Part shown: piece after piece, positions 48,179 to 58,028 of the stretch
Layout: the number at the start of each line of letters is the position of its first letter
Position numbering within the stretch: the first letter of the stretch is position 1
Assembly: GCF_000739435.1 (NCBI RefSeq)
Contig: NZ_CP009159.1
Span: forward strand, 1-64,000
Origin: Actinobacillus suis ATCC 33415
Lineage (GTDB): Bacteria; Pseudomonadota; Gammaproteobacteria; Enterobacterales; Pasteurellaceae
DNA length: 64,000 nt
Reading direction: 5' to 3'
Notes under the pieces: generated by a model
Database searches by the model: none
Seen by the model: the letters and a program-made list of their open reading frames with translations, nothing else
Told to the model about the DNA's origin: nothing
Made by a program: the position numbers and the translations under genes

Positions 48179-48180
48179 TC

Positions 48181-49050
48181 TTATTCAATAAATGTCACGT
48201 TATTAGAGTGGGACATACTTTGTTCATATACGCCCTTGCATTTATAGTATCCATTGTTATAAATGCTTAATTTTTTATTTAGCAGATAAGCACCGACTGC
48301 TACATGTAATCTATCGGTTTTAACTTCTTCGTATAAATCAATGAGTTTTAAAAATTGTTTAGCGCTATAGAGTGAAGCTTGATAATTGTCAGTTCCAAAA
48401 CTAGCAACAAGTGATAAGTCATTAGCCAAGCTTCTTTTTACATTTAAATTTTGGTTGCTCTCTTTATCGGTGCGCATAGCATTAATTTGAGAGGTAAATA
48501 GTGCACGTAAGCGGTGGAAATTGATCAATATTTTACGAATAATATTTTTACTCGTTAATTTAATTTTAAAATGAGGGTTGCTTGTCAAAATTTGCATTGG
48601 ATTTATACAAAATGCCATATCGTCAGCCAGATAAACGGCTTTAGCATTAGATATATTTTGACAATATTCAAAACTATATTTTTCTCGACAAAAGATAATG
48701 CTATCTTCCGGTAAATTTGAAATTAATTCATCAATGCCACGAATAGAATGCGGTAAAATAATTAATTTTAACTTTAGGTTTAAGTTGATTAATGCTTTTA
48801 AAAAATTTGGAGTTGAATTCCATTCAGGAACTAAACAACCACCACCGCCAATTAATACAATGTCGTTATCTTTTAATTGACTGATTTTGTCCTGAGAGAT
48901 TAAAGAAAACTTCAGGTTAAATTGTTGTGCTAAAGTATAAAAGCCCATATCTATCAACGCATCACCTGCATTCCCTCCATTAGGATAGTAAAAAATGTTT
49001 CCTTGTTGAGATTCAGATAATGCTTTAAAAATAGTATGTAAATTAGACAT
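48181..49050 (-). CDS. Polysaccharide pyruvyltransferase family protein
   Basis: The 289-residue protein has the start GNIFYYPNGGNAGDALIDMGFYTLAQQ, the glycine-rich VLIGGGGCLVPEW segment, and C-terminal VKTDRLHVAVGAYLLNKKLSIYNNGYYKCKGVYEQS, the plan of the PF04230 pyruvyltransferase family. Members move pyruvate from phosphoenolpyruvate to a sugar, making ketals that give the polymer negative charge; some family members have other functions, so this is probable rather than certain. First gene of the operon on the minus strand; 506 bases separate it from divergent galE. Confidence 0.78.
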   Translation of the reverse strand: MSNLHTIFKALSESQQGNIFYYPNGGNAGDALIDMGFYTLAQQFNLKFSLISQDKISQLKDNDIVLIGGGGCLVPEWNSTPNFLKALINLNLKLKLIILPHSIRGIDELISNLPEDSIIFCREKYSFEYCQNISNAKAVYLADDMAFCINPMQILTSNPHFKIKLTSKNIIRKILINFHRLRALFTSQINAMRTDKESNQNLNVKRSLANDLSLVASFGTDNYQASLYSAKQFLKLIDLYEEVKTDRLHVAVGAYLLNKKLSIYNNGYYKCKGVYEQSMSHSNNVTFIE

Positions 49051-49556
49051 AAAGACCCCTGTAATATTTATTAATTAGTAGATTTACTCGCTAGTTGTAT
49101 TAAAAACTACAAATGTATTTTTTTATCTTCTGTTGAGTATTCTTTTGGTGTAAAAGCCATTATTTATAGGCTGTTTATCTAAATTGGGGTAAATGTTATT
49201 CGTCTGTTTTAGCGAAATATACAAATATACTGCTGAGTTTTATGGCGGCAGTAATTTTTTAAAATTTGTTAACTTGTGTAATGCATTGTAGTGAATAAAT
49301 ATAGTTAAATTTATTATAGAGTAATATTTATATGCTAATCAATAGCAGTAGAGGTCCAATATGTCATATAAAATACAAAAATAAATAGTGGTCTTATATG
49401 TTGTTAATATGGAACTTTTTTAAAATTTCATAATACAAAATATTATTTTTTTAAATAACAAGTGAAAAGCCGGACGTAAACCTATGTGAAGCTTGTTCAC
49501 TGTTATCTTAAAACGAGTATAATAGAGAACTATCGATACTTAACTGAGGGGGCTAT
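49051..49556. other. A/T-rich divergent promoter region, polysaccharide operon and galE
   Basis: These 506 bases hold no gene. The galE promoter is at the right end. For the polysaccharide operon no clear -35/-10 pair and no ops/JUMPstart element (GGCGGTAG) on the minus strand could be found; the nearest match, GGCGGCAGTAAT (about 49244), lies on the plus strand. The region is unusually A/T-rich, with many T and A runs, which fits binding by a silencer such as H-NS (inference). Confidence 0.4.
49486..49523 (+). promoter_or_regulatory. galE promoter with overlapping inverted-repeat operator
   Basis: GTGAA-GCTTG-TTCAC (49486-49500) is a perfect five-base inverted repeat. It overlaps the -35 box TTCACT (49496-49501), which is 16 bases before a perfect TATAAT (49518-49523). 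The start codon is 33 bases further. The repeat looks like a CRP- or GalR-type operator with non-standard spacing. Confidence 0.5.
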
Positions 49557-50573
49557 ATGGCTATTTTAGTGACTGGTGGTGCGGGTTATATCGGTTCGCA
49601 TACGCTCGTTGAATTATTAAATGCAAATCGTGAAATTGTCGTGTTAGATAATTTATCTAATTCCAGCGAAGTTTCTTTGGAACGTGTAAAACAGATCACA
49701 GGAAAAACGGTAACTTTTTATCAAGGCGATATTTTAGACCGTGATATTTTGCGTAAAATTTTTTCAGAAAATAAAATTGAATCTGTTATCCACTTTGCAG
49801 GTTTAAAAGCGGTAGGTGAAAGTGTGCGTGAGCCACTACGTTACTATCAAAATAATGTAACGGGTTCTATCGTTTTAGTCGAAGAAATGTTAGCGGCAGG
49901 TGTGAATACAATTGTATTCAGTTCATCTGCAACAGTTTACGGTGATCCGCAAATTATTCCGATTGTAGAATCTTGTCCGGTTGGTGGTACGACAAATCCA
50001 TACGGTACATCAAAATATATGGTTGAGCGAGTATTGGAAGATACAGTAAAAGCGTTCCCACAATTAAGTGCGGTAGTGTTACGTTATTTCAATCCGGTAG
50101 GGGCGCATGAAAGTGGTTTAATCGGTGAAGATCCGAACGGTATCCCAAATAACTTATTGCCTTATATTAGCCAAGTTGCAGTCGGTAAATTAAAAGAACT
50201 TTCAGTATTCGGTAGCGATTATGAAACACACGATGGCACTGGTGTACGTGACTATATCCACGTGGTAGACCTAGCATTAGGACATTTAAAAGCGTTGGAT
50301 AAACACCAAGGCGATGCCGGTTTCCATGTTTATAATTTAGGTACAGGAACGGGTTATTCTGTGCTGGATATGGTAAAAGCGTTTGAAACGGCAAACGACA
50401 TCAAAGTACCTTATAAATTAGTTGATCGCCGTCCAGGGGATATTGCGGTTTGCTATTCTGAACCGTCTAAAGCGTTAAAAGAATTAGGTTGGAAAACCGA
50501 ACGTGGTTTAGAGCAAATGATGAAAGATACTTGGAATTGGCAAAAAAATAACCCGAATGGTTATAAAGGCTAA
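49557..50573 (+). CDS. galE: UDP-glucose 4-epimerase
   Basis: GalE interconverts UDP-glucose and UDP-galactose, needed for galactose use and for polysaccharide building blocks. The 338-residue short-chain dehydrogenase has [26 protein letters not shown] and the catalytic YGTSKYMVE (Tyr about 150). GAGGGGGCTAT upstream of ATG 49557 gives a strong ribosome site. It stands alone, divergent from the polysaccharide operon, and ends at a strong terminator. Confidence 0.97.
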   Translation: MAILVTGGAGYIGSHTLVELLNANREIVVLDNLSNSSEVSLERVKQITGKTVTFYQGDILDRDILRKIFSENKIESVIHFAGLKAVGESVREPLRYYQNNVTGSIVLVEEMLAAGVNTIVFSSSATVYGDPQIIPIVESCPVGGTTNPYGTSKYMVERVLEDTVKAFPQLSAVVLRYFNPVGAHESGLIGEDPNGIPNNLLPYISQVAVGKLKELSVFGSDYETHDGTGVRDYIHVVDLALGHLKALDKHQGDAGFHVYNLGTGTGYSVLDMVKAFETANDIKVPYKLVDRRPGDIAVCYSEPSKALKELGWKTERGLEQMMKDTWNWQKNNPNGYKG

Positions 50574-50589
50574 TTATTTTTAGGAATAT

Positions 50590-50623
50590 GAAGGCACAAG
50601 CGTTTACGTTTGTGCCTTTTTTA
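50590..50623 (+). terminator. Terminator after galE
   Basis: AAGGCACAA / TTGTGCCTTTTTT stem with loop GCGTTTACG (which can pair further, AAACG/CGTTT) and a T-run. Confidence 0.88.
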
Positions 50624-50709
50624 TCTTTGAAGTTTTCTGCTATGATGCCTGATAATTAAGCTAACACAAGTTGGCGAATTCTCATCTATTTGTAAAAGAA
50701 AAGGAAAAA

Positions 50710-51996
50710 ATGACCGCTTCTCATTCAGCCCCTCAGACCTCAATTTGGCGACAAATTTTTACTAAAAATATGTTGCTTTGTATTTATACCGGTTTTTGTT
50801 CCGGCTTACCTTTATTTGTGCTTATCCAATTAATGCCGGCTTGGTTTACCTCAGCAAATCTTGATATTAAAACCATCGCCGCCTTTACTTTAACCTCATT
50901 GCCCTATACATGGAAATTCTTGTGGGCAGCATTATTGGATCGCTATTTTCCACCGTTTTTAGGCCGCCGCCGCAGTTGGATTTTTCTTTCTCAATTAGGC
51001 TTATTGGCAATTCTAGCCAGTTTTGGCTTTTTTGATCCGGTAGCGGATATCGGTATTATTACCGTGCTTTCAGTAATTTTAGCCTTTCTGTCTGCTACAC
51101 AAGATATTGTGGTAGATGCTTATCGCCGAGAAATCTTATCGGACAATGAATTGGGCTTAGGCAATTCCATTCATGTGAACGCTTATCGTATCGCCGGTCT
51201 AATACCGGGCGGTTTATCGCTTTTCTTGGCGGATCATTATCCATGGCAAACGGTATTTCTTATTACCGCCGCCTTTATGTTACCTTGCCTATTGGTAACG
51301 CTCTTTGCAGATGAGCCGCAAAGTAAACCGATTGACCGTAGTAAACCGTTTTATACGGCGTTTGTTGATCCGTTTAAGGAGTTTTTCAGCCGTAAAGGTG
51401 TATGGGGTGCAGTAGGACTTATCCTATTTATTTTCTTATATAAGCTCGGTGATTCGCTAGCGACTTCATTACAAACCAAATTTATTTTAGATATGGGCTT
51501 TACCAAATCGCATATTGCGGCGGTGGTAAAAACAACTTCGCTTTGGTGTAGTATCGGTGGTGGGATTATCGGCGGAATAGCAATGCTCAAGCTGGGAGTA
51601 AATCGTGCGTTATGGATTTTCGGAACGGTACAGTTAATTACCATTTTGGGTTTTGCCTATCTTGCAAGTTTTGAGTATTTTCCGACCGCTTCTATCGGTT
51701 CAGCCGAATTATTTAAATTAGGTATTGTAATGGCGGGTGAGTATCTTGGTGTCGGGTTAGGTACAGCAGCCTTTGTCGCTTTTATGGCACGAGAAACCAA
51801 TCCGATGTATACCGCAATGCAATTAGCGATTTTTACTAGCCTCGCCGCACTGCCAAGTAAATTTTTAGGCGCTTATACCGGACATTTGGTCGAAGCCTTC
51901 GGCTATTATCAGTTTTTCTGGATTTGTTTCTTTGTTGCCATTCCGGGAATGTTGATGTTGATTAAAGTTGCACCGTGGAAAGCACCTGAATCGTAA
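50710..51996 (+). CDS. ampG: Muropeptide transporter AmpG
   Basis: AmpG brings anhydro-muropeptides from the periplasm into the cytoplasm for cell-wall recycling. The 428-residue MFS protein has about twelve helices. YTGFCSGLPLFVLIQLMPAWF, LPYTWKFLWAALLDRYFPPFLGRRRSWI and LSATQDIVVDAYRREIL are family signatures. ATG 50710 follows AAAAGAAAAGGAAAAA; an in-frame start upstream is not conserved. Downstream hairpin at 52039. Confidence 0.93.
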   Translation: MTASHSAPQTSIWRQIFTKNMLLCIYTGFCSGLPLFVLIQLMPAWFTSANLDIKTIAAFTLTSLPYTWKFLWAALLDRYFPPFLGRRRSWIFLSQLGLLAILASFGFFDPVADIGIITVLSVILAFLSATQDIVVDAYRREILSDNELGLGNSIHVNAYRIAGLIPGGLSLFLADHYPWQTVFLITAAFMLPCLLVTLFADEPQSKPIDRSKPFYTAFVDPFKEFFSRKGVWGAVGLILFIFLYKLGDSLATSLQTKFILDMGFTKSHIAAVVKTTSLWCSIGGGIIGGIAMLKLGVNRALWIFGTVQLITILGFAYLASFEYFPTASIGSAELFKLGIVMAGEYLGVGLGTAAFVAFMARETNPMYTAMQLAIFTSLAALPSKFLGAYTGHLVEAFGYYQFFWICFFVAIPGMLMLIKVAPWKAPES

Positions 51997-52038
51997 ATAA
52001 TTATATAAATTTAACCGCTTGTAATGTGCTTACATAAA

Positions 52039-52088
52039 ATTAGCCCCCTAATTGTTAGGTATTTTATCCAACTTTTAGGGGGCTAATT
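52039..52088. terminator. Bidirectional terminator between ampG and the TonB-dependent receptor gene
   Basis: ATTAGCCCCCTAA at left pairs with TTAGGGGGCTAAT at right across a 23-base loop that itself contains TTGTTAGG/CCAAC pairing. Lies between convergent genes. Confidence 0.75.
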
Positions 52089-52117
52089 ATTTATTTACAA
52101 CTTTCTTATAACTAAGT

Positions 52118-54169
52118 TTAGAAAGTATAGTTTACGTTTAGACGGAAATCACGTCCAACAGCCGGTAAAGTTGTACCACGTTGGCTGTGTGGATAATAGA
52201 ATTTATTGAATGCATTATTTAATGCCAAATTCACATTTAAGCTATCGTTTTTCAATGGTTTCCAGTTAACGTAGAAATCATGGTTGATATAGCTATCACG
52301 ATGTGTATTTGCGATAGTTTCGTCTGCATTCGCTAGTGCATAGCCATCTTCATCTTCTACATAACGACCTTTCCAACCTAGTTCTAAATTAGGGTTTTCA
52401 AAGCGATAAGCTAAACCTGCAGTCCAAGTACGACCTACTTGTACGGCAAATTCTGGATTTAAAGTAGAATTAACTTTTGTATCATTTAAGTAGAATCTTG
52501 GTTTGCTTTCTGATACACCGAAGCGAGCGGTTAAGCCTTCATAGCGATAAGCAGCATTTAACTCATAACCGTGGTTTTTAGAGTAACCGTCATTTACTGC
52601 TTGTGTAATACCGTTAATGATATTGCCATTTGCATCATGTCTTGCTTGAGGGTTAACAATTAAGTTATTTACTTTTTGCCAGAAGTAGCTACCTTCAAAA
52701 GTAAAGTCGCCATTATTATAGTTGAAACCGATTTCAGTATTACGCGCACGCTCTGCTTCGATATTTGGATCTACTGATACACGTCTTAAGCCAACCATTA
52801 ATGCATCGTATAAACGAGGGCTACGTGATGCATAGTTATGGTTTGCACTCAGACTTAATTCAGGTGTTGCTTGATAAATTAAACCGACACTTGGATTCCA
52901 TTTACCATCAGACGCTTTCACACCGTCATTCGCTTTCATATCGAAATAATCGTAACGTAAACCGGTTGTAAAGGTGAAATCGTTGATACCACTAATCATC
53001 TCAACGTAAGCGCCAGTATCGGTTTTTTCCGGATTATTAGTTACAAATGGGCGTTTAGTATGCGGTTCAATTTCCTGATTACGGTAATTTATACCGTATT
53101 TAACTAAGATGTCTTCACCAATGAATGAATCAAAGTTTACATTCGCACCTTGAGTTTTAATTACAGTTGTTGTAGGGCCTTTAACGCTACCGCAATATCC
53201 ACAACCGCTATCATCAGCAGAATAGCGTTTATTCTTCATTAAATACGCATTTGCAGTTAATTCATTAATAAAACCTAAGTTTTTACCGATATATTCAAGA
53301 TTGGTATTGCTTAAGGTTGTTTCTCGATAAGATGGTGATTGGCGAGCAACACTAAGACGAGGATTATTGGCTGCACTAAATGTAGCGAACTCTTCTCGTA
53401 CTAAACGCTCACCACGATGTTGATCTTGTAAATGACTTAATACAAAACGATGATCACCAAAAGTTGCACCCAATTTAGCAATATAATTACGTTTATCTAA
53501 TCCGCTGTAAGGAACTTTATTGCTACCATCTAAGCCGTTTACGAAGTTTCTACCTGCTTTGTAATTATCTTCGTCATTGCGGTTGAAAGAAAGTAATGCA
53601 TCAAAGTTACCTGCTTTACCAAAAACTGTTGCACCATAAGAGTGGCCATCATTGCTAGAGTAACCGCTATTTAATTTAAATCCGTAATCACGCTCACTAT
53701 TTTTCAAGAGATCTAAAGCATCAACCGTTTTTACGATAATCGCACCGTTTGTGGCACCAATACCAGCACTTGCTGAACCAGCACCTTTTTGTACCGAAAC
53801 ACTTTTTAAGAGTGATGGATCAATAATAAAACGTCCTTGGTGATATAAAATTTGGCTATCAGATGATGCGCCATCCACTTTAATATCTACCGAGTTTTGC
53901 CCCATACCACGAATGGTTAAGAATTGAGATGTACCATTACCTCCGGCAAATTCAATTGAAGGTTCTTTTGAAAGTAAACCTCGTAAATCTGTTTCAGTAC
54001 GTTCATTTTTTTCAGCTAGTGTCACAATATTGGTTTGCACTTTAGCACCTTGACGATCGGTTACAACAATTTCAGATAACTCCATCGTTTCTTTTGATTG
54101 TTCTGGATTTGCATAAGCAAATGAACTGATAGCGGCTAATACTGCAATAGTGAGTTGATTTCTTTTCAC
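52118..54169 (-). CDS. TonB-dependent outer-membrane receptor
   Basis: The 683-residue protein is a ligand-gated outer-membrane importer. Signal peptide of 20 residues (MKRNQLTIAVLAAISSFAYA), TonB box SEIVVT, plug domain (about 40-160, with RGMGQNSVDIKVDGA and GSASAGIGATNGAIIVKTVDA), then a barrel ending YPHSQRGTTLPAVGRDFRLNVNYTF with terminal Phe. A loop carries a CGYCG pair that can form a disulfide. Substrate (heme, siderophore or other) is not clear: the heme-receptor FRAP/NPNL block is not obvious. Upstream lies a strong promoter overlapped by a Fur-like box, so iron regulation is likely. Confidence 0.87.
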   Translation of the reverse strand: MKRNQLTIAVLAAISSFAYANPEQSKETMELSEIVVTDRQGAKVQTNIVTLAEKNERTETDLRGLLSKEPSIEFAGGNGTSQFLTIRGMGQNSVDIKVDGASSDSQILYHQGRFIIDPSLLKSVSVQKGAGSASAGIGATNGAIIVKTVDALDLLKNSERDYGFKLNSGYSSNDGHSYGATVFGKAGNFDALLSFNRNDEDNYKAGRNFVNGLDGSNKVPYSGLDKRNYIAKLGATFGDHRFVLSHLQDQHRGERLVREEFATFSAANNPRLSVARQSPSYRETTLSNTNLEYIGKNLGFINELTANAYLMKNKRYSADDSGCGYCGSVKGPTTTVIKTQGANVNFDSFIGEDILVKYGINYRNQEIEPHTKRPFVTNNPEKTDTGAYVEMISGINDFTFTTGLRYDYFDMKANDGVKASDGKWNPSVGLIYQATPELSLSANHNYASRSPRLYDALMVGLRRVSVDPNIEAERARNTEIGFNYNNGDFTFEGSYFWQKVNNLIVNPQARHDANGNIINGITQAVNDGYSKNHGYELNAAYRYEGLTARFGVSESKPRFYLNDTKVNSTLNPEFAVQVGRTWTAGLAYRFENPNLELGWKGRYVEDEDGYALANADETIANTHRDSYINHDFYVNWKPLKNDSLNVNLALNNAFNKFYYPHSQRGTTLPAVGRDFRLNVNYTF

Positions 54170-54210
54170 AATAGATCCTTATGAATATAGAGTACAATTT
54201 AAGATAACGG

Positions 54211-54241
54211 GAATTATTATCAATAAGAATTGTATTGTCAA
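54211..54241 (-). promoter_or_regulatory. Promoter with Fur-like box for the TonB-dependent receptor
   Basis: On the minus strand TTGACA (54236-54241), a 17-base spacer and AATAAT (54213-54218) form a near-consensus promoter. The spacer and -10 carry AATTCTTATTGATAATAATT, resembling a Fur box (GATAATGATAATCATTATC). Iron-repressed transcription is inferred. Confidence 0.65.
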
Positions 54242-54280
54242 TGGGAAATATAGCTTTACGGTAAATTTAAATTTATTTGA

Positions 54281-55045
<765 letters not shown>

Positions 55046-55062
55046 TTATAATCTATAAATAT

Positions 55063-55118
55063 AAGCGGTCATTTTTAATGAAAACTTTGCAAGATTTCAT
55101 TAAAAGATGGCCGCTTGT
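55063..55118. terminator. Bidirectional terminator after adk
   Basis: AAGCGGTCATTTTTAATGAAA and TTTCATTAAAAGATGGCCGCTT form a long, slightly bulged stem between convergent adk and the small lipoprotein gene; uptake-signal-derived arms. Confidence 0.75.
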
Positions 55119-55127
55119 TTATTTTTA

Positions 55128-55391
55128 TTACTCAGAATGATAACGAGAAATAATGTGTTTTGCGCCACCGTTGCCAACACAAGCTTCATTTACCGGTGAA
55201 GTTGAATAACTTCCATCTACACAGATTGCGGTGACATTTGCGGGTAAGGCTTGTTGAGTGGAATGTGGATTGCGAGCCGGAGTATATTCCGTTTTAGTAG
55301 AAGGTTCTTTAACGATTTGAACCGGTTGATTTGAACTACAAGCCGTAATCGTTACAGCAAGAGCCATTAAAGAAAATAAATGCGCTTTCAT
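55128..55391 (-). CDS. Small predicted lipoprotein
   Basis: This 87-residue protein has a lipobox (MKAHLFSLMALAVTITACSS, Cys18). The mature part has a Pro/Thr-rich region and a C-terminal block TAICVDGSYSTSPVNEACVGNGGAKHIISRYHSE with two cysteines, a pattern seen in short DUF3761-like or stress lipoproteins (not certain). ATG 55391 is chosen for the lipoprotein signal. Function unknown. Confidence 0.72.
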   Translation of the reverse strand: MKAHLFSLMALAVTITACSSNQPVQIVKEPSTKTEYTPARNPHSTQQALPANVTAICVDGSYSTSPVNEACVGNGGAKHIISRYHSE

Positions 55392-55444
55392 ACATAAATC
55401 CTTGTATATTATAGACGGCAATTAATACTTATTGCCGTGCTTGA

Positions 55445-55486
55445 GTTTATAAAAAAGGGTTGAATTGCTCAACCCTTTTATAAACA
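55445..55486 (-). terminator. Terminator after mdh
   Basis: AAAAGGGTTGA / TCAACCCTTTT with a short loop; outer arms TTTATAA / TTATAAA lengthen the stem. On the minus strand it is followed by six T, just after the mdh stop. Confidence 0.88.
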
Positions 55487-55491
55487 TCAAG

Positions 55492-56445
55492 TTATGAATT
55501 TACAAAATTTTTCCCTAATTCAATATCCGCTTTAAGAATCGGTTTAATTTCGTTTAATTTTGTTTGTTCATATTCACTTAATTTACCGATTGGCAGAATT
55601 TCTTCTACACCTGTTAAACCGAATCTTACTGGGTGCGCAAAGAATTCCGGATAATCTGAACCTTCTTTACTTTCTACATAAGCATAACGTACGCAGTCTT
55701 CACCTAATAATGCTTTGAATACTGCTACCGCAAAACGTGCGCCTGATTCTGCCATTGAAAGTGTTGCGGAACCACCGCCAGCTTTTGCTTCCACTACTTC
55801 CGTACCGGCATTTTGGATACGATAAGTTAATGACTCAATCTCTTCTTGGCTAAATGAAACCGGAAGTCCTTCCGCAAGTGCCTGAGAAAGTAACGGCAGA
55901 ATAGTTGGACCAGAGTGACCGCCGATAACAGGTACTTTAACCGTTTCGACATTTTTATCTTTTAATTCGGACGTAAATGTTTTTGCACGAACAACGTCAA
56001 GTGTTGTTACACCGAATAATTTACGTTTGTCATATACGCCAGCTTTACGTAATACTTCAGCAGCAATTGGAACAAGTGTGTTTACTGGGTTTGTAACAAT
56101 ACCGATACAAGCATTCGGGCAAACCTCAGCGACTTTTTCAACCAAGTTTTTAATAATGCCCGCATTAATATTAAAGAGATCCGCACGAGTCATACCCGGT
56201 TTACGTGCAACACCCGCAGTTAATAGGACAAGATTAGCGTCTTTAAGTGCTTCACTCGGATCTTCACCTGAATAGCCGACAGCATTTACCGATGTTGGAA
56301 TGTGACTGATATCTACCGCAATACCTGGAGTGACCGGCGAAATGTCATATAACGCAAGATCCGTTCCGGCAGGTAAACGAAGTTTTAGTAAGAGAGCAAG
56401 AGTTTGCCCGATCCCACCTGCAGCGCCTAAAAGTGCAACTTTCAT
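55492..56445 (-). CDS. mdh: Malate dehydrogenase
   Basis: Mdh interconverts malate and oxaloacetate with NAD in the TCA cycle, working reductively in fumarate-respiring Pasteurellaceae. The 317-residue protein starts [20 protein letters not shown]. The substrate and NAD site segments ([27 protein letters not shown]) and catalytic His in [10 protein letters not shown] are present. ATG 56445 matches relatives; ATG 56451 adds two residues. It is divergent from argR, the same neighbours as in E. coli. Confidence 0.97.
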   Translation of the reverse strand: MKVALLGAAGGIGQTLALLLKLRLPAGTDLALYDISPVTPGIAVDISHIPTSVNAVGYSGEDPSEALKDANLVLLTAGVARKPGMTRADLFNINAGIIKNLVEKVAEVCPNACIGIVTNPVNTLVPIAAEVLRKAGVYDKRKLFGVTTLDVVRAKTFTSELKDKNVETVKVPVIGGHSGPTILPLLSQALAEGLPVSFSQEEIESLTYRIQNAGTEVVEAKAGGGSATLSMAESGARFAVAVFKALLGEDCVRYAYVESKEGSDYPEFFAHPVRFGLTGVEEILPIGKLSEYEQTKLNEIKPILKADIELGKNFVNS

Positions 56446-56636
56446 AAACAACTCCTAATCAATAATGGTTATAAAATAAAACTAGGCTAAGTTTAACAAA
56501 CATTTGTTAAGATTGATGCTAAATAAAACGAATCTCTGGGAAAAATTTTTCTAATGTTTGATTTAGATTGATTTTTTGGTACTTGTAAGCAAAAATTATG
56601 CTTCTAATCGAAGCAATATTGCATAAGGGAGATGAG

Positions 56637-57098
56637 ATGGAAAAGCTTGATAATTTATCAGAAGCATTTAAAGCGTTGCTAAAACAAGAAAAATTCGGTT
56701 CTCAAGGCGAGATTGTGAATGCATTGCAAGAATTAGGCTTTGAAAATATTAATCAGTCTAAAGTATCACGTATGCTTTCTAAATTCGGTGCGGTAAGAAC
56801 ACGTAATACCAAGATGGAAATGGTCTATCAATTACCTGCCGAATTAGGTGTGCCGACAACCTCCAGCCCTTTAAAGAATTTAGTCGTTGATATTGATTAT
56901 AATGATGTGCTAATTGTCGTAAAAACTAGTCCGGGCGCAGCACAATTAATTGCTCGTTTATTGGATTCAATGGGAAAAAGCGAAGGCATTTTAGGCACGA
57001 TTGCCGGTGATGATACGATTTTTATTACTCCAACACGCTCAACAGCCATGGAAGATCTAATCCAAAATATTACTGAGTTATTTGAGTCATCGCTCTAA
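56637..57098 (+). CDS. argR: Arginine repressor ArgR
   Basis: ArgR is the arginine-sensing hexameric repressor of arginine metabolism. The 153-residue protein has an N-terminal winged helix ([39 protein letters not shown]) and C-terminal oligomerisation and arginine domain ([33 protein letters not shown]). AAGGGAGATGAG precedes ATG 56637. Stop and next start overlap by one base (TAATG), coupling it to the following gene. Confidence 0.96.
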   Translation: MEKLDNLSEAFKALLKQEKFGSQGEIVNALQELGFENINQSKVSRMLSKFGAVRTRNTKMEMVYQLPAELGVPTTSSPLKNLVVDIDYNDVLIVVKTSPGAAQLIARLLDSMGKSEGILGTIAGDDTIFITPTRSTAMEDLIQNITELFESSL

Positions 57099-57991
57099 TG
57101 AAAATTTTAATTACCGGCGGAACGGGTTTTATCGGACAGCGTTTAGTCGAGGCGTTATTAGCGCAAGGACATTCATTAACACTGGTTACCCGCCAATCGA
57201 ATCCAAAGGTTACTTTTACGCAAGCGGTCGAATTTTGTCAAAATCTTGCAAGTTTTACGAATTTGAACGGATTTGATGCTGTCATTAATTTGGCTGGAGA
57301 GCCGATTTTTGAGCGAGCGTGGACTTCGGCACAAAAACAGCGGTTATCGGAGAGCCGCCTACAAATCACGTCATTATTAGTAAAACTGATTCAGGCAAGT
57401 CAAACTCCCCCACATACTTTTATTTCAGGTTCAGCAACCGGTTATTACGGCAATGTTCGTTCTGACTCCTTAATGGATGAATCTGCAGCTTGTGGTACGA
57501 ATTTTAGTGCAGAGCTTTGTCGACAATGGGAAGCGGTAGCATTACAGGCGGAGAGTCCAAGAACACGAGTATGTTTAATTAGAACGGGAATGGTGCTTGC
57601 TCCACAGGGTGGCGCATTACTAAAAATGTTGCCGTTATATCGGTTAAATTTAGCCGGTAAGCTTGGCTTTGGGCAGCAACATTGGGCGTGGATTGCTTTG
57701 GAAGATCACATACAAGCGGTCTTATTTTTATTGAAAAATGCAAATTGCAGAGGTCCATTTAACCTCGTTGCACCTCATCCGGTTACGAATGCAGAATTTA
57801 ACGCTCGTTTAGCTGCTTATTTGAAACGTTGTGCGTGGTTTGCCGTGCCAGCGTTTATACTTAAATTGATTTTAGGCGAGCGTTCGCAATTATTATTGGA
57901 TAATCAACCGCTTGTTCCCACAAAATTATTGGCAAATGGCTTTAGATTCCGACAGTCCGATTTAGATTTTAAACAGATCTTTGAGCAATAA
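57098..57991 (+). CDS. TIGR01777-type NAD(P)-dependent epimerase-like protein (YfcH-like)
   Basis: This is a 297-residue short-chain dehydrogenase-like protein with the nucleotide-binding start [44 protein letters not shown] and LRQWEAVALQAESPRTRVCLIRTGMVLAPQGGALLKMLPLYRL, all conserved in the family. Reaction unknown; family members are linked to cell division or stress by annotation only. Translationally coupled to argR. Ends at a terminator. Confidence 0.88.
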   Translation: MKILITGGTGFIGQRLVEALLAQGHSLTLVTRQSNPKVTFTQAVEFCQNLASFTNLNGFDAVINLAGEPIFERAWTSAQKQRLSESRLQITSLLVKLIQASQTPPHTFISGSATGYYGNVRSDSLMDESAACGTNFSAELCRQWEAVALQAESPRTRVCLIRTGMVLAPQGGALLKMLPLYRLNLAGKLGFGQQHWAWIALEDHIQAVLFLLKNANCRGPFNLVAPHPVTNAEFNARLAAYLKRCAWFAVPAFILKLILGERSQLLLDNQPLVPTKLLANGFRFRQSDLDFKQIFEQ

Positions 57992-58021
57992 AAAATCCCA
58001 CCGACTGGTGGGATTTTTTTA
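57990..58021. terminator. Bidirectional terminator between the epimerase-like gene and degP-type gene
   Basis: AAAAATCCCACC-GACT-GGTGGGATTTTTTT. Perfect twelve-base stem, A and T flanks, convergent genes. Confidence 0.93.
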
Positions 58022-58028
58022 TGCCTTA

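Noticed and set aside
49240..49256. GGCGGCAGTAAT as an ops/JUMPstart element for the polysaccharide operon
   Set aside because: It is on the strand opposite to the operon, differs from GGCGGTAGCGT, and would point toward galE.
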